Notes: generated by a model from the letters alone, not told the origin. DNA of 64,000 nucleotides from Sepioteuthis lessoniana (GCA_963585895.1 OY757913.1:105958618-106022617), one strand, 5' to 3'. Shown: positions 21,045 to 33,610, counted from the first letter of the stretch. Numbers and translations: made by a program.

Positions 21045-22117
21045 ACCCAATTGGCTGTCGCTGTAGAATACACTAGCTACATCTCTGCGGAGGCATAGGA
21101 CGCCGCCCCAAAAAGTGTACTGAACAATATACTAAACAATCTGAAGGTAAAGCACAAGCTGTGAAGTTTGGGGAATATAGAATGCCCCTTCTTTGCGATT
21201 ACTCCCAGGTTCATTCCGACTCAGGTCGGGAGCTCCTGGTAGGGTCCTGTGTATGGATCAAATGGAACTGTGCCACGTTTAAACTAAGTGAAAACAAATG
21301 ACTTATACAAAATTGCATTACCAGAAATTGAAATATTTGTCCACTTAGCAGTGAGTAAAAATAGCTGATGTTTAATTGAATTGTTTGTTATACATAGCTA
21401 TACTTCGAAAATTTAACTAGGTCCTAATTAATAAGTAATGTTGAACAGAATTATTAGTGTTGAATAGCAATACGTGAAACTCTTTCACTTTGTTTGTAAA
21501 TTGAATTATTTGTATTACATAGTGGTTTTTGAAATCATTTAGCAGTGTGCAAATAAAACTATTTATGTTAGCAAATATTGAAAATATTAAAGTGTGTACA
21601 AACAAATAAGGGGTGTCCTCGTGGTGTAATGGTTAAAGCCATGGACTGCGGAATCGTAGTACGCGAGTTCGTACTCCAGTCGCGCTATTACGTTCACTTT
21701 CGGGCAAATACCCTAAGGAAAGGTATGAACCCCCTTATCCTCCCAGCTATTGGTTAAATAGTACCACTACTGTTCTTCTAGGAGAATGGCTTTGGCATTA
21801 AATAACCTACAAAGGTTGATATGCCATTAAACAAAGAAACCAAACCAAACGAATAATTAATACTAAATAAAACTATTCGTGTTTGAATATTTCGGACATT
21901 TTATATCCGTGCAAACCAAAGTAAACATTTTGTGCAAAAAAAACAATCTCACAAACAATAAACTGACACATCATATAATAATTTAACTGTTGCAAACAAA
22001 TGAGCTTTAGCTCAAATTAAAATATTATCTACAAACTAAGCGTTTGCAAATCATATATGTATAAAAAAACATTTAGCATTAAATGGTGGATATGCTATTA
22101 AAACCAACCAAACCAAG
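21045..22117 (+). mobile_element. CTE, long copy interrupted by SINE-C
   Basis: Head blocks (CCCAATTGGCTGTCGCTGTA at 21047, TCTGAAGGTAAAGC, TTTGGGGAATATAGAATGCC) are followed by a diverged, extended body to 21607. A SINE-C lies at 21608-21870. The body resumes at 21871 and ends in the CTE tail (TAGCATTAAATGG, GGATATGCTATTAAA) and CCAACCAAACC at about 22115. Confidence 0.7.
21608..21870 (+). mobile_element. SINE-C, full length, inside CTE
   Basis: The clearest SINE-C copy. It has GTCCTCGTGGTGTAATGGTT (A box), GGACTGCGGAATCGTA, GAGTTCGTACTCC (B box), CGCGCTATTACGTTCACTTT, CTCCCAGCTAT, TTTGGCATTAAATAACC, AGGTTGATATGCCATTAAAC and a (CCAAA)n-type end AAACCAAACCAAAC. Its own tail is the same as that of the host CTE. 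Confidence 0.88.
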
Positions 22118-22129
22118 TTAAATAATACA

Positions 22130-22370
22130 TTTCAGCCCGGTTCCTTTGAGTAATGGCATATCAACTTCCATTGTTTATCTATTGCCAAAACAACACCTTT
22201 AAAAGAACAGCTGTTGTAATATCTATTTCATAGCTATGACAAAGGGGTTCTTACTGCCCATAAGAGTATTGGACCAAAAGTGAACGTAATAGCTGAACAA
22301 GATTTCAAAATCGCTCACAATGTTGTCGCAGTCTGCACATTAGTCACTACGCAACGGTCACTACTCCTCC
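22130..22370 (-). mobile_element. SINE-C copy
   Basis: On the plus strand it reads GGTTCC..GAGTAATGGCATATCAAC, then AGAACAGCTGT, AAAAGTGAACGTAATAGCTG and GACTGCGAC-type head remnants reversed. It is diverged, but every block is traceable. Confidence 0.7.
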
Positions 22371-22489
22371 TCTGGTAAAAATGGACCTTTATTATTAATC
22401 AGTTTGACAAGTATTGAAATAAAAAGAGTGGCAAAAATACCTGCCACATTTTAGGCTGGTACAAGTAAACTTCAATTGAAAATCAGTCA

Positions 22490-22815
22490 TTTGTTTACAC
22501 ACAGTTAAATGATCAAACGGCTCTATTTCAAACAATTCAATTTAGCATAAGTCATTTGTTTGCAGAGAGTTTAAATGTCAAACAATTCTATTTTACTCAT
22601 TGATAGGACCCTATCAGGTGCTACCACCCCGGGCCAGATTAGACCTGGTAGCGATGGCAATGAAGGGGTACTCCACATTCCCCAAAGGTCAAGCATTACT
22701 GGAGTCTCATCAATCGATTGTTTTATGTCATATCCAAAACACACGTTGAGAGAGGGTTACCCCGATGCAAAGAATCAGTCCGTGCATTCTTTAGCCCTAG
22801 CTGAAAGAGCTATTT
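22490..22815 (-). mobile_element. CTE, head and two body modules
   Basis: On the plus strand: TCTATTTCAAACAATTCAAT, TTTACTCATTGATAGGACCC, GGTGCTACCACCCCGGGCC, CATTACTGGAGTCTCATC, and a diverged head end at 22800. Confidence 0.75.
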
Positions 22816-24721
<1,906 letters not shown>

Positions 24722-24801
24722 TATTGAAAAAAGTTATAGAGTTGTTACTTAAATTGCAAGTTTCCGTAAGTTCTTAAAAATTCATTTTTGCTATTTATAT
24801 A

Positions 24802-25062
24802 GCAAATTGGCCCAGCGGTTAGAGTGTTCGCCAATGGCCCGGGAGACCTGGGTTCAATCCCAGGTCGAGTCATACCAAAGACTTTAAAAATGGTACTTGA
24901 TACCACCTTGCTTAACACTCAGCATTATAAGGTACGGTTCAAGGGTAAAGTGGAGCAATCCTGGGAATGGAGTAGCGCCCTCCCCTACACCTTGGTGTAG
25001 TAGCTATCGAAAAGGGAGCCTTCGGGTCACCCTCGACTATGGTCGCTAACTTTACTTACTTA
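24802..25062 (+). mobile_element. SINE-B, full length
   Basis: All blocks are present: TTGGCCCAGCGGTTAGAGTG, GGGTTCAATCCCAGGTCGAG, CTTGCTTAACACTCAGC, GTAGCGCCCTCCCCTACACC, GAAAAGGGAGCCTTCGGGTC, GCTAACTTTACTTACTT. The head looks like a good Pol III A and B box pair. Confidence 0.88.
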
Positions 25063-25092
25063 TTATATATATAAATAAATATATATATACAC

Positions 25093-25132
<40 letters not shown>

Positions 25133-25250
25133 ATGTATATATATATATATATATACCAAGCTTCTCTATATACTAATATGCTTATGCAATTGTTCTCAAT
25201 TAAACACCCACCCACACACACCCATATATATATATATATATATATACTGG
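25063..25250. repeat. Cluster of (TA)n/(TG)n tracts
   Basis: (TA)n at 25063-25114, (TG)n to 25132, (TA)n to 25155, then another (CA/TA) tract at 25203-25246, separated by about 50 bp of unique sequence. Confidence 0.93.
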
Positions 25251-25339
25251 TCCTGGTTTTGCTATTTTTAGTGAGGTTATCGATGTTTTACTTATTTGAC
25301 TTGGTTTCTTCGTTTACTTAAAGTTTGCTCATGTTTTCT

Positions 25340-26420
25340 TTTTATACTGAATCTTTTGGTTTTTCGTTTAATGGCAAGGTTTTACATTTATCATATGAAT
25401 TACAATAAGAAAATTTAGTAGACATGTTTTATCATTTGTTATTTGTTATTCATGTACCATAGTTTGCGATTTGACATTCATTTTGTGAGGTATCTGTTAT
25501 TCATATAACGAAATTTTCGATTTGTTATTCATATAGCAATGTATTCAAATTTTAGCAAGGCTCTCAATTTTTTATTTTATAGTAATATTTTTTATCTGTT
25601 CTTTATATTGCAAGCATCTCAAATTCTATTTACTTAGCAAAGTTTTTAAATTTAGTTCGCAATGTTTTCTATGCGTTATTTTTATAGCTTTTTTCTGTGT
25701 TTTATTTATATAGCAATGTTATTTTTATAGCATTTCTCTATATATTATTTATATAGCAATGTTTTCTATGTGTCATTTTTATTACATTTTTCTATATATT
25801 ATTTATATAGCAATGTTTTCTATGTGTTATTTTTATTACATTTTTCTATAAATTATTTATATAGCAATGTGTTCTATGCGTTATATTTATAGCCTTTTTT
25901 CTGTGTATTATTTATATAGCTATGTTTTCTGTGTTATTTTTATAGCATTTTTTTATATATTATTTATATAGCAATGTATTCTATGTGTCATTTTTATTCC
26001 ATTTTTCTATATATTATTTATATAGCAATGTTTTCTATGCGTTATATTTATAGCCTTTTTTCTATGTATAATTTATATAGCTATGGTTTCTATGTTTTAT
26101 TTATATAGCCAGGTTCAAAATTTTGAGTTTCTATGGCAAGGTTTTCATTGTATTATTTATTGAGAGATGCTTTCTGTTTTATCTTTATGGCAAAGTACTT
26201 GATTCGTTGTTTTATATCACAAGATTTTCTTTTTATTTATTCACTGATGTTTTCTATATTTTATTTTAATAATGTTATCATCGATATATTTTAATTTAGT
26301 GAGGTTATCTAATCGCTGTTTATGAAGCAATCCTTCGAACTTCTTATTCATATAGCGAGACTTTTTCTTTATTATTCATAAGACAAGTTCTTCTATTTGT
26401 TATTCATATATCTAGGTAGG
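25340..26420. repeat. AT-rich minisatellite, about 27-bp unit, 54-bp higher period
   Basis: The core runs about 25660-26110, where ATTTATATAGCAATGTTTTC recurs at 25747, 25801, 25855, 25910, 25962, 26016 and 26071 (spacings 54, 54, 55, 52, 54, 55). Each 54-bp unit has two related 27-bp halves. One contains TTATTTATATAGCAATG; the other, diverged to TTATTTTTATAGCATTT, alternates with it. Flanking DNA on both sides carries more degenerate halves (TTATTCATATAGC, TATTTACTTAGCAAAG). No ORF is conserved. Confidence 0.85.
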
Positions 26421-26440
26421 ATTAAAGTATTTCTCAAGAA

Positions 26441-26703
26441 CCGGCCCATTGACTAATGAACAGAGTGTTTGCCAATGGTCCGAGAGATCGGGGTTCAACC
26501 CCAGGTCAAGTCACACCAAAGACTCAAAAAATGTTAATTGAGTCCGTCTTGCTTGACACTTAGCACTATAAGGTGAGGATAAAGCGTAAAGTGGAGCAAT
26601 TCTGAGAATGGAGTAGCGCCCTCCCCTACACTTCGGTGTAGTAGCTAGTGAAAAAGGGAGCCTTCGGGTCACCCTCGATCTAGATCGGCAACTTTACTTA
26701 TTT
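26441..26703 (+). mobile_element. SINE-B, full length
   Basis: Begins GGCCCATTGACTAATG, with GGGGTTCAACCCCAGGTCAA (B box), GTAGCGCCCTCCCCTACACT and GGAGCCTTCGGGTCACCCTC. It lies at the end of the minisatellite. Confidence 0.85.
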
Positions 26704-26759
26704 TTATTTCTCAAAGATGTTAGTTCGAACTGAACGGTGAAATTCCAACTCACTTAAAC

Positions 26760-27376
26760 AATTCCAGTTTCAGAACCCAACCTAACCATCAGGGGCAACA
26801 CAAGACACCAACTGCATCCCTGAAGAGGGGTAATCCTATCCCCCAACGAGTGACCTGGATATGACATTAAAAATCCGATCGTAAGGCTACCGGCTCGAAG
26901 CTTCAGAGAATGTGGGGTATCCCTTTATTGCGATTTCTCCCAGGTTCACTGTTATCCTTGAGTCAAATAAAATTGTTTGACATTTCAACTATGATCTAAC
27001 AAAAGACTTACGTTAAATGGAATTGTTAGAAATAGAACTGTTTAACCATTTAACTGTGTAAACAAGTAACTGATGTTTATTTGAATCGTTGGTGATACAT
27101 TGCAATACTAGGGACCATTTAACTGTGTGCAAAATGAATTAGTAATATTGAATACAATAATTAGAGTTCAATAGTAATTCCTGAAACTCTTTAAATGAAT
27201 GCCTAAACTGAATTACTGGCATTAAATAAAAATAACTGTAACCACTACACTGTCTGTTAACAAAGGATTAATATCGAATACAATTATAAGTATTAGCTAG
27301 CAAAGAGTTAAACTATTTAAGAGTGGAAAAAAAAGCAAATATAGTGTGCAAATAAATGGCTAATGTTAAATAGTTA
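26760..27376 (+). mobile_element. CTE, split by a solo LTR
   Basis: A diverged head (CATCAGGGGCAACACAAGAC region, GACCTGGATATGAC, GTTCACTGTTATCC) is followed by many body modules of the extended type (CATTTAACTGTGTGCAAA, AATAGTAATTCCTGAAACTC). The body is broken at 27376 by the LTR and resumes at 27906 (CAATACTTGAAACTATT) to about 27960. Confidence 0.65.
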
Positions 27377-27380
27377 CAGC

Positions 27381-27901
27381 TGTTACGTAGCCATGATATG
27401 GCTACGTGAAACGTACATCGAATGTTCATAACATATATACATAGAACATAGGAATCTCGAAACACGAAAAACACTTAACGACTTCTTAGTTCAGGTACGA
27501 AACTTTTTATTACCTTTGAGTTTAAAGGTTCTTCGACATAAGGAGAGAGATACACATACTTTCTATTCTGGCTTTTCCCTCTGACCCACCCCCAACACGT
27601 GCGCACCCGTCGCAAGGCCTCCGCGAGCAAGCGAAAGTCAACCGTCTTCTCCCGAGGCAGGACTCAACTCAACTATCTGACTTTTTCAAAATCCCTAAAA
27701 TCCTCCGCGCGCTTCCGGTGTAACCTCGTTTCCCATCACGGGTTTCTATTGTGACATCTCTGAGTGACACGTCCGCTCAACGCGCACGCGCGAACATCTG
27801 CGTTAATGTTGCACCTAAGTAACCCATGCACTGAGCCGAAATGTTCTCAGCCTAACTAAATCCAAAGGCATAAAACGATATCCCTCAGCTATTTTTTTAC
27901 A
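27381..27901 (+). mobile_element. Solo LTR, family 2 (521 bp)
   Basis: Starts TGTTACGTAGCC and ends TTTTTTACA, with an exact 4-bp target duplication CAGC at 27377-27380 and 27902-27905. The first 30 bp hold a perfect 10-bp stem palindrome, ACGTAGCCAT/ATGGCTACGT at 27386-27408, with a 3-nt loop. A TATA-like CATATATACATAG lies near 27430. The second half is much more GC-rich than its surroundings (GCGCACCCGTCGC, GCGCACGCGCG). About 160 bp of it (27400-27570) is shared with the tandem array at 62513-62984. No internal coding region adjoins. Confidence 0.78.
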
Positions 27902-27965
27902 CAGCTACATAGCAATACTTGAAACTATTAAAGTGAGTACAAAATAATGAGCTGAAGTATGGTTT

Positions 27966-28530
27966 GATATGATTTAGTTTCGTTTGGTTTTATGGCATAT
28001 CAACCATTCTTTGTTAGTTAATGCCAAAATCCTGTTTTTACATAAGTGATTTGAAATATATGCTTTCTTAACACAATTTCTAGATACATATAGTTAAATG
28101 ACAAACAAGATATATTTCTAACAATAGAATTTAGTATTAGTCAACAAAGTTAAATGATTCCAAGTATTGCAATCTATCACTAGCAATTCAATCAAATATC
28201 AGTCATTTATTTATAGACTGTTAAATGATCAAACATATATATTCCAGACAATTCAATCGAGCATAGGTCATTTGAGGAGAATTTAAATGTGAAACAATTC
28301 TATTTGACTCATAGATAGGACCCGATCAGATTCTACCACTCTGGGCCAGAATGGACCTGGTAACGATAGCAATGAAGGGTACTCTGGATTTCCCAAAGCT
28401 CTAGAATTACTGGAGCCTCACCATCAGATTGTTTAGTATCATATCCAGGAAACGCTTTGGGGGAGTCTAATCTCTCTGAAGAGATGCAGTCGCCGTATTT
28501 TCCGGTCCCAACCGACTGGGCCAAACCCAG
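27966..28530 (-). mobile_element. CTE, full length
   Basis: Plus strand: TTTGGTTTTATGGCATATCA (tail), body modules, ACCACTCTGGGCCAGAATGG, ACTGGAGCCTCACCATCAG, GCAGTCGCCGTATTTTC, CCGACTGGGCC (head end). Confidence 0.82.
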
Positions 28531-28587
28531 CCATGTTTAAAAATGTTATCAACAAAATGTTTTTATGCATATACATTAAATACGCAT

Positions 28588-28878
28588 TAAATGCCCGTGG
28601 TGTAATGGTTATCGTCGTAGGAAATGAACACGGCGACACGAGTTCAAATCCTGGACGAGACTGATTGCATTTCACATAGCACTAATACCCTTGGGAAAGG
28701 TAGGAATCCAAATATTCTCCCTCCAGCTATGGGTAAATAGTAGGACAGACTAGGTTCTTCAGCCTTGGTTAGGCAACTAGTCTAGGAGAAGGAAAACTCT
28801 GAATTCAAACCTGTTAAACTCCGCTTAAAAATTGACCTTGTGTCATATCCTGCCCGAGCGGAGGGGTTGGTAAATAGG
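28588..28878 (+). mobile_element. SINE-A, perfect 13-bp TSD
   Basis: Head GCCCGTGGTGTAATGGTTAT, B box GAGTTCAAATCC, 3' end CCTGCCCGAGCGGAGGGGTT. Target duplication ATTAAATACGCAT at 28575-28587 and 28879-28891, exact. Downstream (28905-28970) is a tail scrap of the SINE-C/CTE type. Confidence 0.92.
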
Positions 28879-29039
28879 ATTAAATACGCATGATTCGTAA
28901 ACAGGATTTAATATTTAATAAACGACAATGGTTGATAAGCCATGAAACGCGAACAAACCAAATGAAACTTTCAGAGACACTGATCGTAACATCAACATTA
29001 CTTTCCAAAATCCGACGTTCATATCGTCATACTTAAAAT

Positions 29040-29215
29040 AGACTGACTATATCACCGACTGCGTCCTCTGCAGACGTGTAAGAACACCACACCATGACAT
29101 ATCTCTAAACTGTATTAGATGGTGAGACTTCAGCATGTGTCATAACTTCCCGATCCAGAGAGTTAGTACCAGTTTTCCTCCGACCAATAAGTCAAATAGT
29201 CCCGCTTAAAAATCA
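29040..29215 (+). mobile_element. CTE head, old copy
   Basis: ACCGACTGCGTCCTCTGCAG, ATGGTGAGACTTCAGC, TAAGTCAAATAG align with the CTE head in order, at low identity. Confidence 0.55.
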
Positions 29216-29269
29216 TTCATACTCGAAAGTAATACTTGATATCATCTAACTGTAAATAGAGCGTCGATG

Positions 29270-29514
29270 GTGTAATAAAATAGACACGGCCAATCGTATT
29301 CAAAGCCTGTTTTCTTTTCACATATCACTAATATTCTCGGGAAAGGTTTGGATCCAAATATTCTCCCTCCAGCTATGGCTAAATAGTAGGACAGACTGTG
29401 TTCTTTGGCCTAGTTGAAGCAACTAGTCATGGAGAACAAAAGTCTGAATTCAAACTTATTAAGCTGCGCCTATAAATTGACCTTGTGTCACATCCTGCAC
29501 ATGATGTGGTGTTG

Positions 29515-29515
<1 letters not shown>
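29270..29515 (+). mobile_element. SINE-A, old copy
   Basis: The head is decayed (GATGGTGTAATAAAATAG). The body is clear: CACATATCACTAATATTC, TCCCTCCAGCTATGGCTAAA, GGACAGACTG, CTTGTGTCACATCCTGC. It runs into a (CA)n(TA)n tract. Confidence 0.75.

Positions 29516-29571
<56 letters not shown>
29516..29571. repeat. (CA)n(TA)n microsatellite
   Basis: CACA tract passing to TATA. Confidence 0.95.
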
Positions 29572-29572
<1 letters not shown>

Positions 29573-29639
29573 CTGTAAATTATTTGTATTTAGTATAGTA
29601 ACTTTTAAACTAGAATTGTTTACAAAGGGTTATTATAAT

Positions 29640-30330
29640 TATTATTATTTTACCACTTCAAAACTGTTTCGCTTCAGCGTTAGCTGATTTTTTTTCCCCT
29701 GGAGTCTGAGTGACAGCAAGCCCCCTGAAGTCTCCAGGACTCTTCTCAGTATTCTAGCTGATCTCAACACTGTAATTTGGATGGTGTCCACTCGCCCTCT
29801 TATTTCCAAATTCTACGATGACTGTACCAATTATTTGATGACTGTACTGAACGTTCCAATTACAATTAGTATCACCGTCACTTTCATGTTCGATTGTTTT
29901 ATCAGTTCTCAAGCAAGGTCTACGTATTTACCTCTCTTTTCGATTTCTTTCAGCTTTAGCCAGGGGTCAGCCGGAACGGCAAAATCCACTATTCGACAGC
30001 TTCTCTTTTGTTTATTTATTTAGTTGACTATCACAAGGTCTTATTGTCAGGCAGAGATTTGATGATCCCCTTTTTTCTCAAAATCCCAGTGAATTTTATG
30101 CGTCTCATATCTCAGACGGATTCTGGTTGCGTACATAGCATTTGATCGTATGGTGAAATTTAAACTTCTCGTACAATTCCCAGTGGATCACCTTGTCCAT
30201 CCAGTCACGTCTATTCTTATACTCTCTTTGCGGTAATTTTCTGAATTCGCTTATCATGTTATTGATCATTTCGTCTCTGATCATACATCAGCTATTTTGC
30301 TTCTTACAATTATCATTATAACTATTATTA
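29640..30330 (-). mobile_element. Dong-like LINE fragment 1 of array
   Basis: On the minus strand these fragments carry the C-terminal end of a REL-endonuclease LINE. In order: a DET(I)NHIISE-type zinc-finger spacer, DWMDKVIHWEL-like, the REL signature near LVIVN and then DFAVP-like, KDKYLDLARELK, a WN(M/V)KVTVIPIVIGA motif, KGL, IQTTALLRSARILRR, then DLLSL and the 3' UTR ending at (AAT)n. Here the 3' tail tract is at 29627-29650 and an (ATT)-rich tract bounds the 5' truncation at 30305-30330. The frame is interrupted. The (TAA)n-type tail and REL domain fit the R4/Dong clade, known from Bombyx Dong to insert in TAA repeats. Confidence 0.82.
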
Positions 30331-30335
30331 TTGTT

Positions 30336-31575
30336 AACTTCTTGCGAGTTTTTCACACCAGGTTTAACTGATTGTCTTTCACTGACATCTGAGTGACCAC
30401 AAATTTCCTCGGGTCTCATACTGTTTTTAGTAATGCTATAGTGTGGATAGCTTTTACACATTTTCCAGCTCTTCCCGACCCATTACCCTATATTTACCTC
30501 CCCCTCCGATCAAGCATATGACACAAGGTCAATTTTTAAGCGGAGTTTAACAGGTTTCAATTCAGAGTTTTCCTTGGACTAGTTGCCTCGTAAAAGGCTG
30601 AAGAAATCAGTCTGCCAGACTATTTACCCATAGCTGGAAGGAGAATAATTGGATTCATATCTCTCCCAAGGGTATTAGTTCTATGTGAAATGCAATCAGT
30701 CTCGTCCAGGATTTGAACGCGTGTCGCCGTGTCCATTTCCTACGGCGATAACCATTACACCAAGGGCACCGCCTCCAGACCCATTACCAACTCTTTGTAG
30801 ACATTTCTGAGCTTGCCAATTATAATTAGTATCACCGTCACTTTCATGCTCCATTTTTTTTTTTTCTGTAAAGGGTTAAGAATTTTTTCTCTTTCCGTTT
30901 TCTTTAATTTCCGCTCTGCGGTTTGCTGGGACGGCAAATCGTCTATTCGACGGTTTCTTTTTTTTTTTTTTTTTTGTTTCCTTGATTATCAATAGGTCTG
31001 ATCGTTTGGATTAGGTTATCAGTTTATATCTCAAAATCCCGAGGAATTTTCTCTGTCTTCTTTCTAACGACGGATTCTTGCACAGTTCCCAGTAGATAAC
31101 CTTCTGAACCCAGTCAAGTCTAGTCTTTTATTTTTCAGTACTAGTTTGCTAAATTCGCTAATTATGTGATTAATCGTTTTGTCTTCATCATCACATTACC
31201 TACACTTGCAATTTTGTTACGACTTATCGATTTTCGTTTTAACATATTTGGTCCTTATAGCATTATTCTGTGTTGTTATAAGATAAGATTCAGTTTCTCT
31301 CTAAAAGTTTTCATTTCTTAGGCGTTTCCCAGTGGTTTCGTTTAAGATTTTGACTGTTTGTCGCTTAAAATACTCATACTGTTGTTTTCTTCCTATGTCA
31401 GTTTCCTCGTTGTTGTTCTGTTATACATTATGCTGTCGCTGCTGTTTCAAGTGACGGCATTCACTTTTTCTTACCTCTTAATTTATATAATCTTCAAGTC
31501 ATCGTATTTATACATCCACGCTAACTTCAATGCTGGCGCGTCCTCTTCCTCCTTCTTTTCTTGACACAAATATTT
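30336..31575 (-). mobile_element. Dong-like LINE fragment 2, interrupted by SINE-A
   Basis: The longest fragment of the array. It extends further 5' than the others, to the SRKEGGRG..SIE region (about 31560 down to 31500) and RRLEDYI. It then passes through a zinc-finger spacer (about 31200) and the REL region to the 3' end at about 30340. A SINE-A at 30488-30777 splits its 3' UTR. An (ATT)n tract at 31577-31595 bounds the 5' side. Multiple stops. Confidence 0.8.
30488..30777 (-). mobile_element. SINE-A, 11-bp TSD, inside Dong-like LINE
   Basis: Plus strand reads from CTCCCCCTCCGATCAAGC (3' end) to ACCATTACACCAAGGGCAC (head). Target duplication GACCCATTACC at 30477-30487 and 30778-30788. Removing one copy of the duplication rejoins the LINE sequence. 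Confidence 0.9.
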
Positions 31576-31597
31576 TGCTTATTATTATTATTTTACT

Positions 31598-32340
31598 CCT
31601 TTGCGAAATCTTCATTACAGCGTTTGCTGATGGTTTTTCATTGTTTGAGTTTGAATGACAGGGACTTTTCTCAGTATTCAGGTCGATTTTAGTAATGGTG
31701 AAGTTTGATAGTCTCCAGTTGTCCTCTGATTTCTAAATCTCTCAGTCCCTTTACAAATCTTTGGGGATCGTTCCAAATGCACCAATATTAACTAGCATCA
31801 CCGTCATCTTCATGTTCCATAGTTTCTTCTGCTCTCCAGCAATGTCCAGATATTTATCCCTTTTTCACCTTCATTTAATTTTACCCTGTGGTCGGAGGGA
31901 AAACTCCCCTATTCGGCAAGTTCTCTATTTTTTTGTAGTAGACAATCAGGAGGTCTGGTCATCTGGTCGATATCAGATGATCCGTTTGTATTTGAAAATC
32001 CCAGAGAACGTTGGGGTTTCATTCTCCAGATAAGTTCTGATTGAGCATATACCATTTGTTCGTAAGGTGAAATTCAAAATTCTTGCACAATTCCCAGTGG
32101 ATCACTTTCCCCACCCAGTCATGTTTAGTCTTATATCTTATTTTACTAATTAGTTACATTCACTTATCATGTGATTGATCGTTTCATCTCTGTCACCACG
32201 AATCCTACATATACTATTTTGTTGCGTCTTATCTATTTTTGTTTTAATGTAGTTTGTCATTATATTGTTACTTCATACGGCTATTTGAAAAAATTCAATT
32301 TCTGTCTAAAAGATTCCCTTTCTTAACCATATTATTACTA
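31598..32340 (-). mobile_element. Dong-like LINE fragment 3 of array
   Basis: Same order as fragment 1: 3' UTR at 31600-31680, IQTTALL-type and VTVIPIV-type coding on the minus strand (31720-31840), REL spacer to about 32250. An ATATTATTACTATT tract bounds it at 32327-32340. A 30-bp scrap of another 3' end (TTTTCACATCAGC, 32345-32375) and ATT repeats follow. Confidence 0.8.
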
Positions 32341-32397
32341 TTTAGGGTTTTCACATCAGCTAACGCTGATCATTATTATCAGTAATCATTATTATTC

Positions 32398-32670
32398 ACT
32401 CATTAGAGCTTTTCACATCAGCGTTAGTCGATCGTTTTTCACTGGAGTCTGAGTGACAGCAAGTCTCCTCAAGTCTCCAGGACTCTTCTCGGTATTCTGG
32501 CCGTTCTCAATAAGGCTGTCGTTTGGATGCTCTACACTCGTCCGACAACTTCCTAGTCATCCAGACCCTTTAATAACCCTTTAGTTACTGTGCTAAAAGC
32601 AACAATCAGAATTAGTATAATCGTCACCTTCATGTTCCATAGTTTTTTCAGTTCTCTAGCAAGGTTGAGA
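32398..32670 (-). mobile_element. Dong-like LINE fragment 4 of array
   Basis: Begins ATTAGAGCTTTTCACATCAG, reaches only to the LARELK-coding region (TTCTCTAGCAAGGTTGAG) and stops at an (ATT)n tract at 32672-32695. It is 5'-truncated at about 270 bp. Confidence 0.85.
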
Positions 32671-32697
32671 TTGTTATTATCATTATTATTATTCACT

Positions 32698-33178
32698 TAT
32701 TAGAGCTTTTCACATCAGCGTTACCCGATAGTTTTTCACTGGAGTCTGAGTGACAGCAAGTCTCCTAAAGTCTCCAGAACTCTTCTCAGTATTCTGGCCG
32801 TTCTCAATAATGCTGTAGTTTAGATGGTCACCACTCATCCAGCAACTTCCAACACCTCCAGTCTCTTTAGTAATCCTTTAGTTACTGTTCCGAACGCACC
32901 AATTACAATTGGTATAATTGTTACCTGCATGTTCCACAGTTTTTTCAATTCCCTAGCAAGGTCGAGATACTTATCCTTCTTTTCACATTCTTTCAGTTTT
33001 ATTCTGTGGTCAGCCGGGACTGCAAAGTCTACAATTTTGCAAATTCTCTTTTTCTTTTTTGTTGATTGTTATTAAGTTTGGTCTTCTGGCCGAGATTAGG
33101 TGATCCGTGTGTATGAGGAAGTCCCTTAGGAGTTTGTAGGAGTTCATGTGTGTCATTCCGTGTGTATACCGAAGTCCC
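32698..33178 (-). mobile_element. Dong-like LINE fragment 5 of array
   Basis: Plus-strand words ATTAGAGCTTTTCACATCAG, CACTGGAGTCTGAGTGACAG, CCAATTACAATTGGTATAAT, CCCTAGCAAGGTCGAGATAC. It extends to the RPD-side spacer at about 33110. The 5' end at 33178 meets (ATT)n. Very similar to fragment 6. Confidence 0.85.
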
Positions 33179-33202
33179 ATTATTATTATTATTATTATTT
33201 AC

Positions 33203-33562
33203 ACATTAGAGTTTTTCACATCAGCGTAAGCTGATAGTCTTTCACTGGAGATTGAGTGACAGCAAGTCTCCTCAAGTCTAAAGGACTCTTCTCAGTATTC
33301 TGGCCGTTCTCAGTGTAGTAGTTTGGATGCTCTCCACTCGTCCGCCAACTTCCAAGTCCTCCAGTCCCTTAGGTAATCCTTTAGTTATTGTTCCAAACGC
33401 ACCAATTACAATTGGTATAATTGTCACCTGCATGTTCCACAGTTTTTTCAATTCCCTAACAAGGTCAAGATGCTTATCCTTCTTTTCACATTCTTTCAGT
33501 TTTATTCTGTGGTCAGCTGGGACAGCAAAGTCTACTATTTTGCAGGTTCTCTTTTTTTGTTG
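33203..33562 (-). mobile_element. Dong-like LINE fragment 6 of array
   Basis: The same block order as fragment 5 and truncated at GTTGATTATTATT, a point where the element's own sequence already contains ATTATTATT. Followed by a pure (ATT)n run at 33560-33610. Confidence 0.87.

Positions 33563-33610
<48 letters not shown>
33560..33610. repeat. (ATT)n microsatellite between two LINE fragments
   Basis: About 16 ATT units. It serves both as the 5' boundary of fragment 6 and as the 3' tail of fragment 7. Confidence 0.95.

Noticed and set aside
25660-26110. CRISPR-like array
   Set aside because: The units are contiguous variants with no unique spacers; it is a minisatellite in a eukaryotic genome.
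28588-28660. tRNA genes at the heads of SINE-A, -B, -C copies
   Set aside because: Only the A/B-box portion is tRNA-like; the cloverleaf does not close and SINE body sequence follows.
32824-33563. Plus-strand ORFs (32824-33075, 33327-33563, 29781-30023, 59004-59369)
   Set aside because: These are antisense to the Dong-like LINE coding strand; the minus-strand reading has the recognisable motifs.
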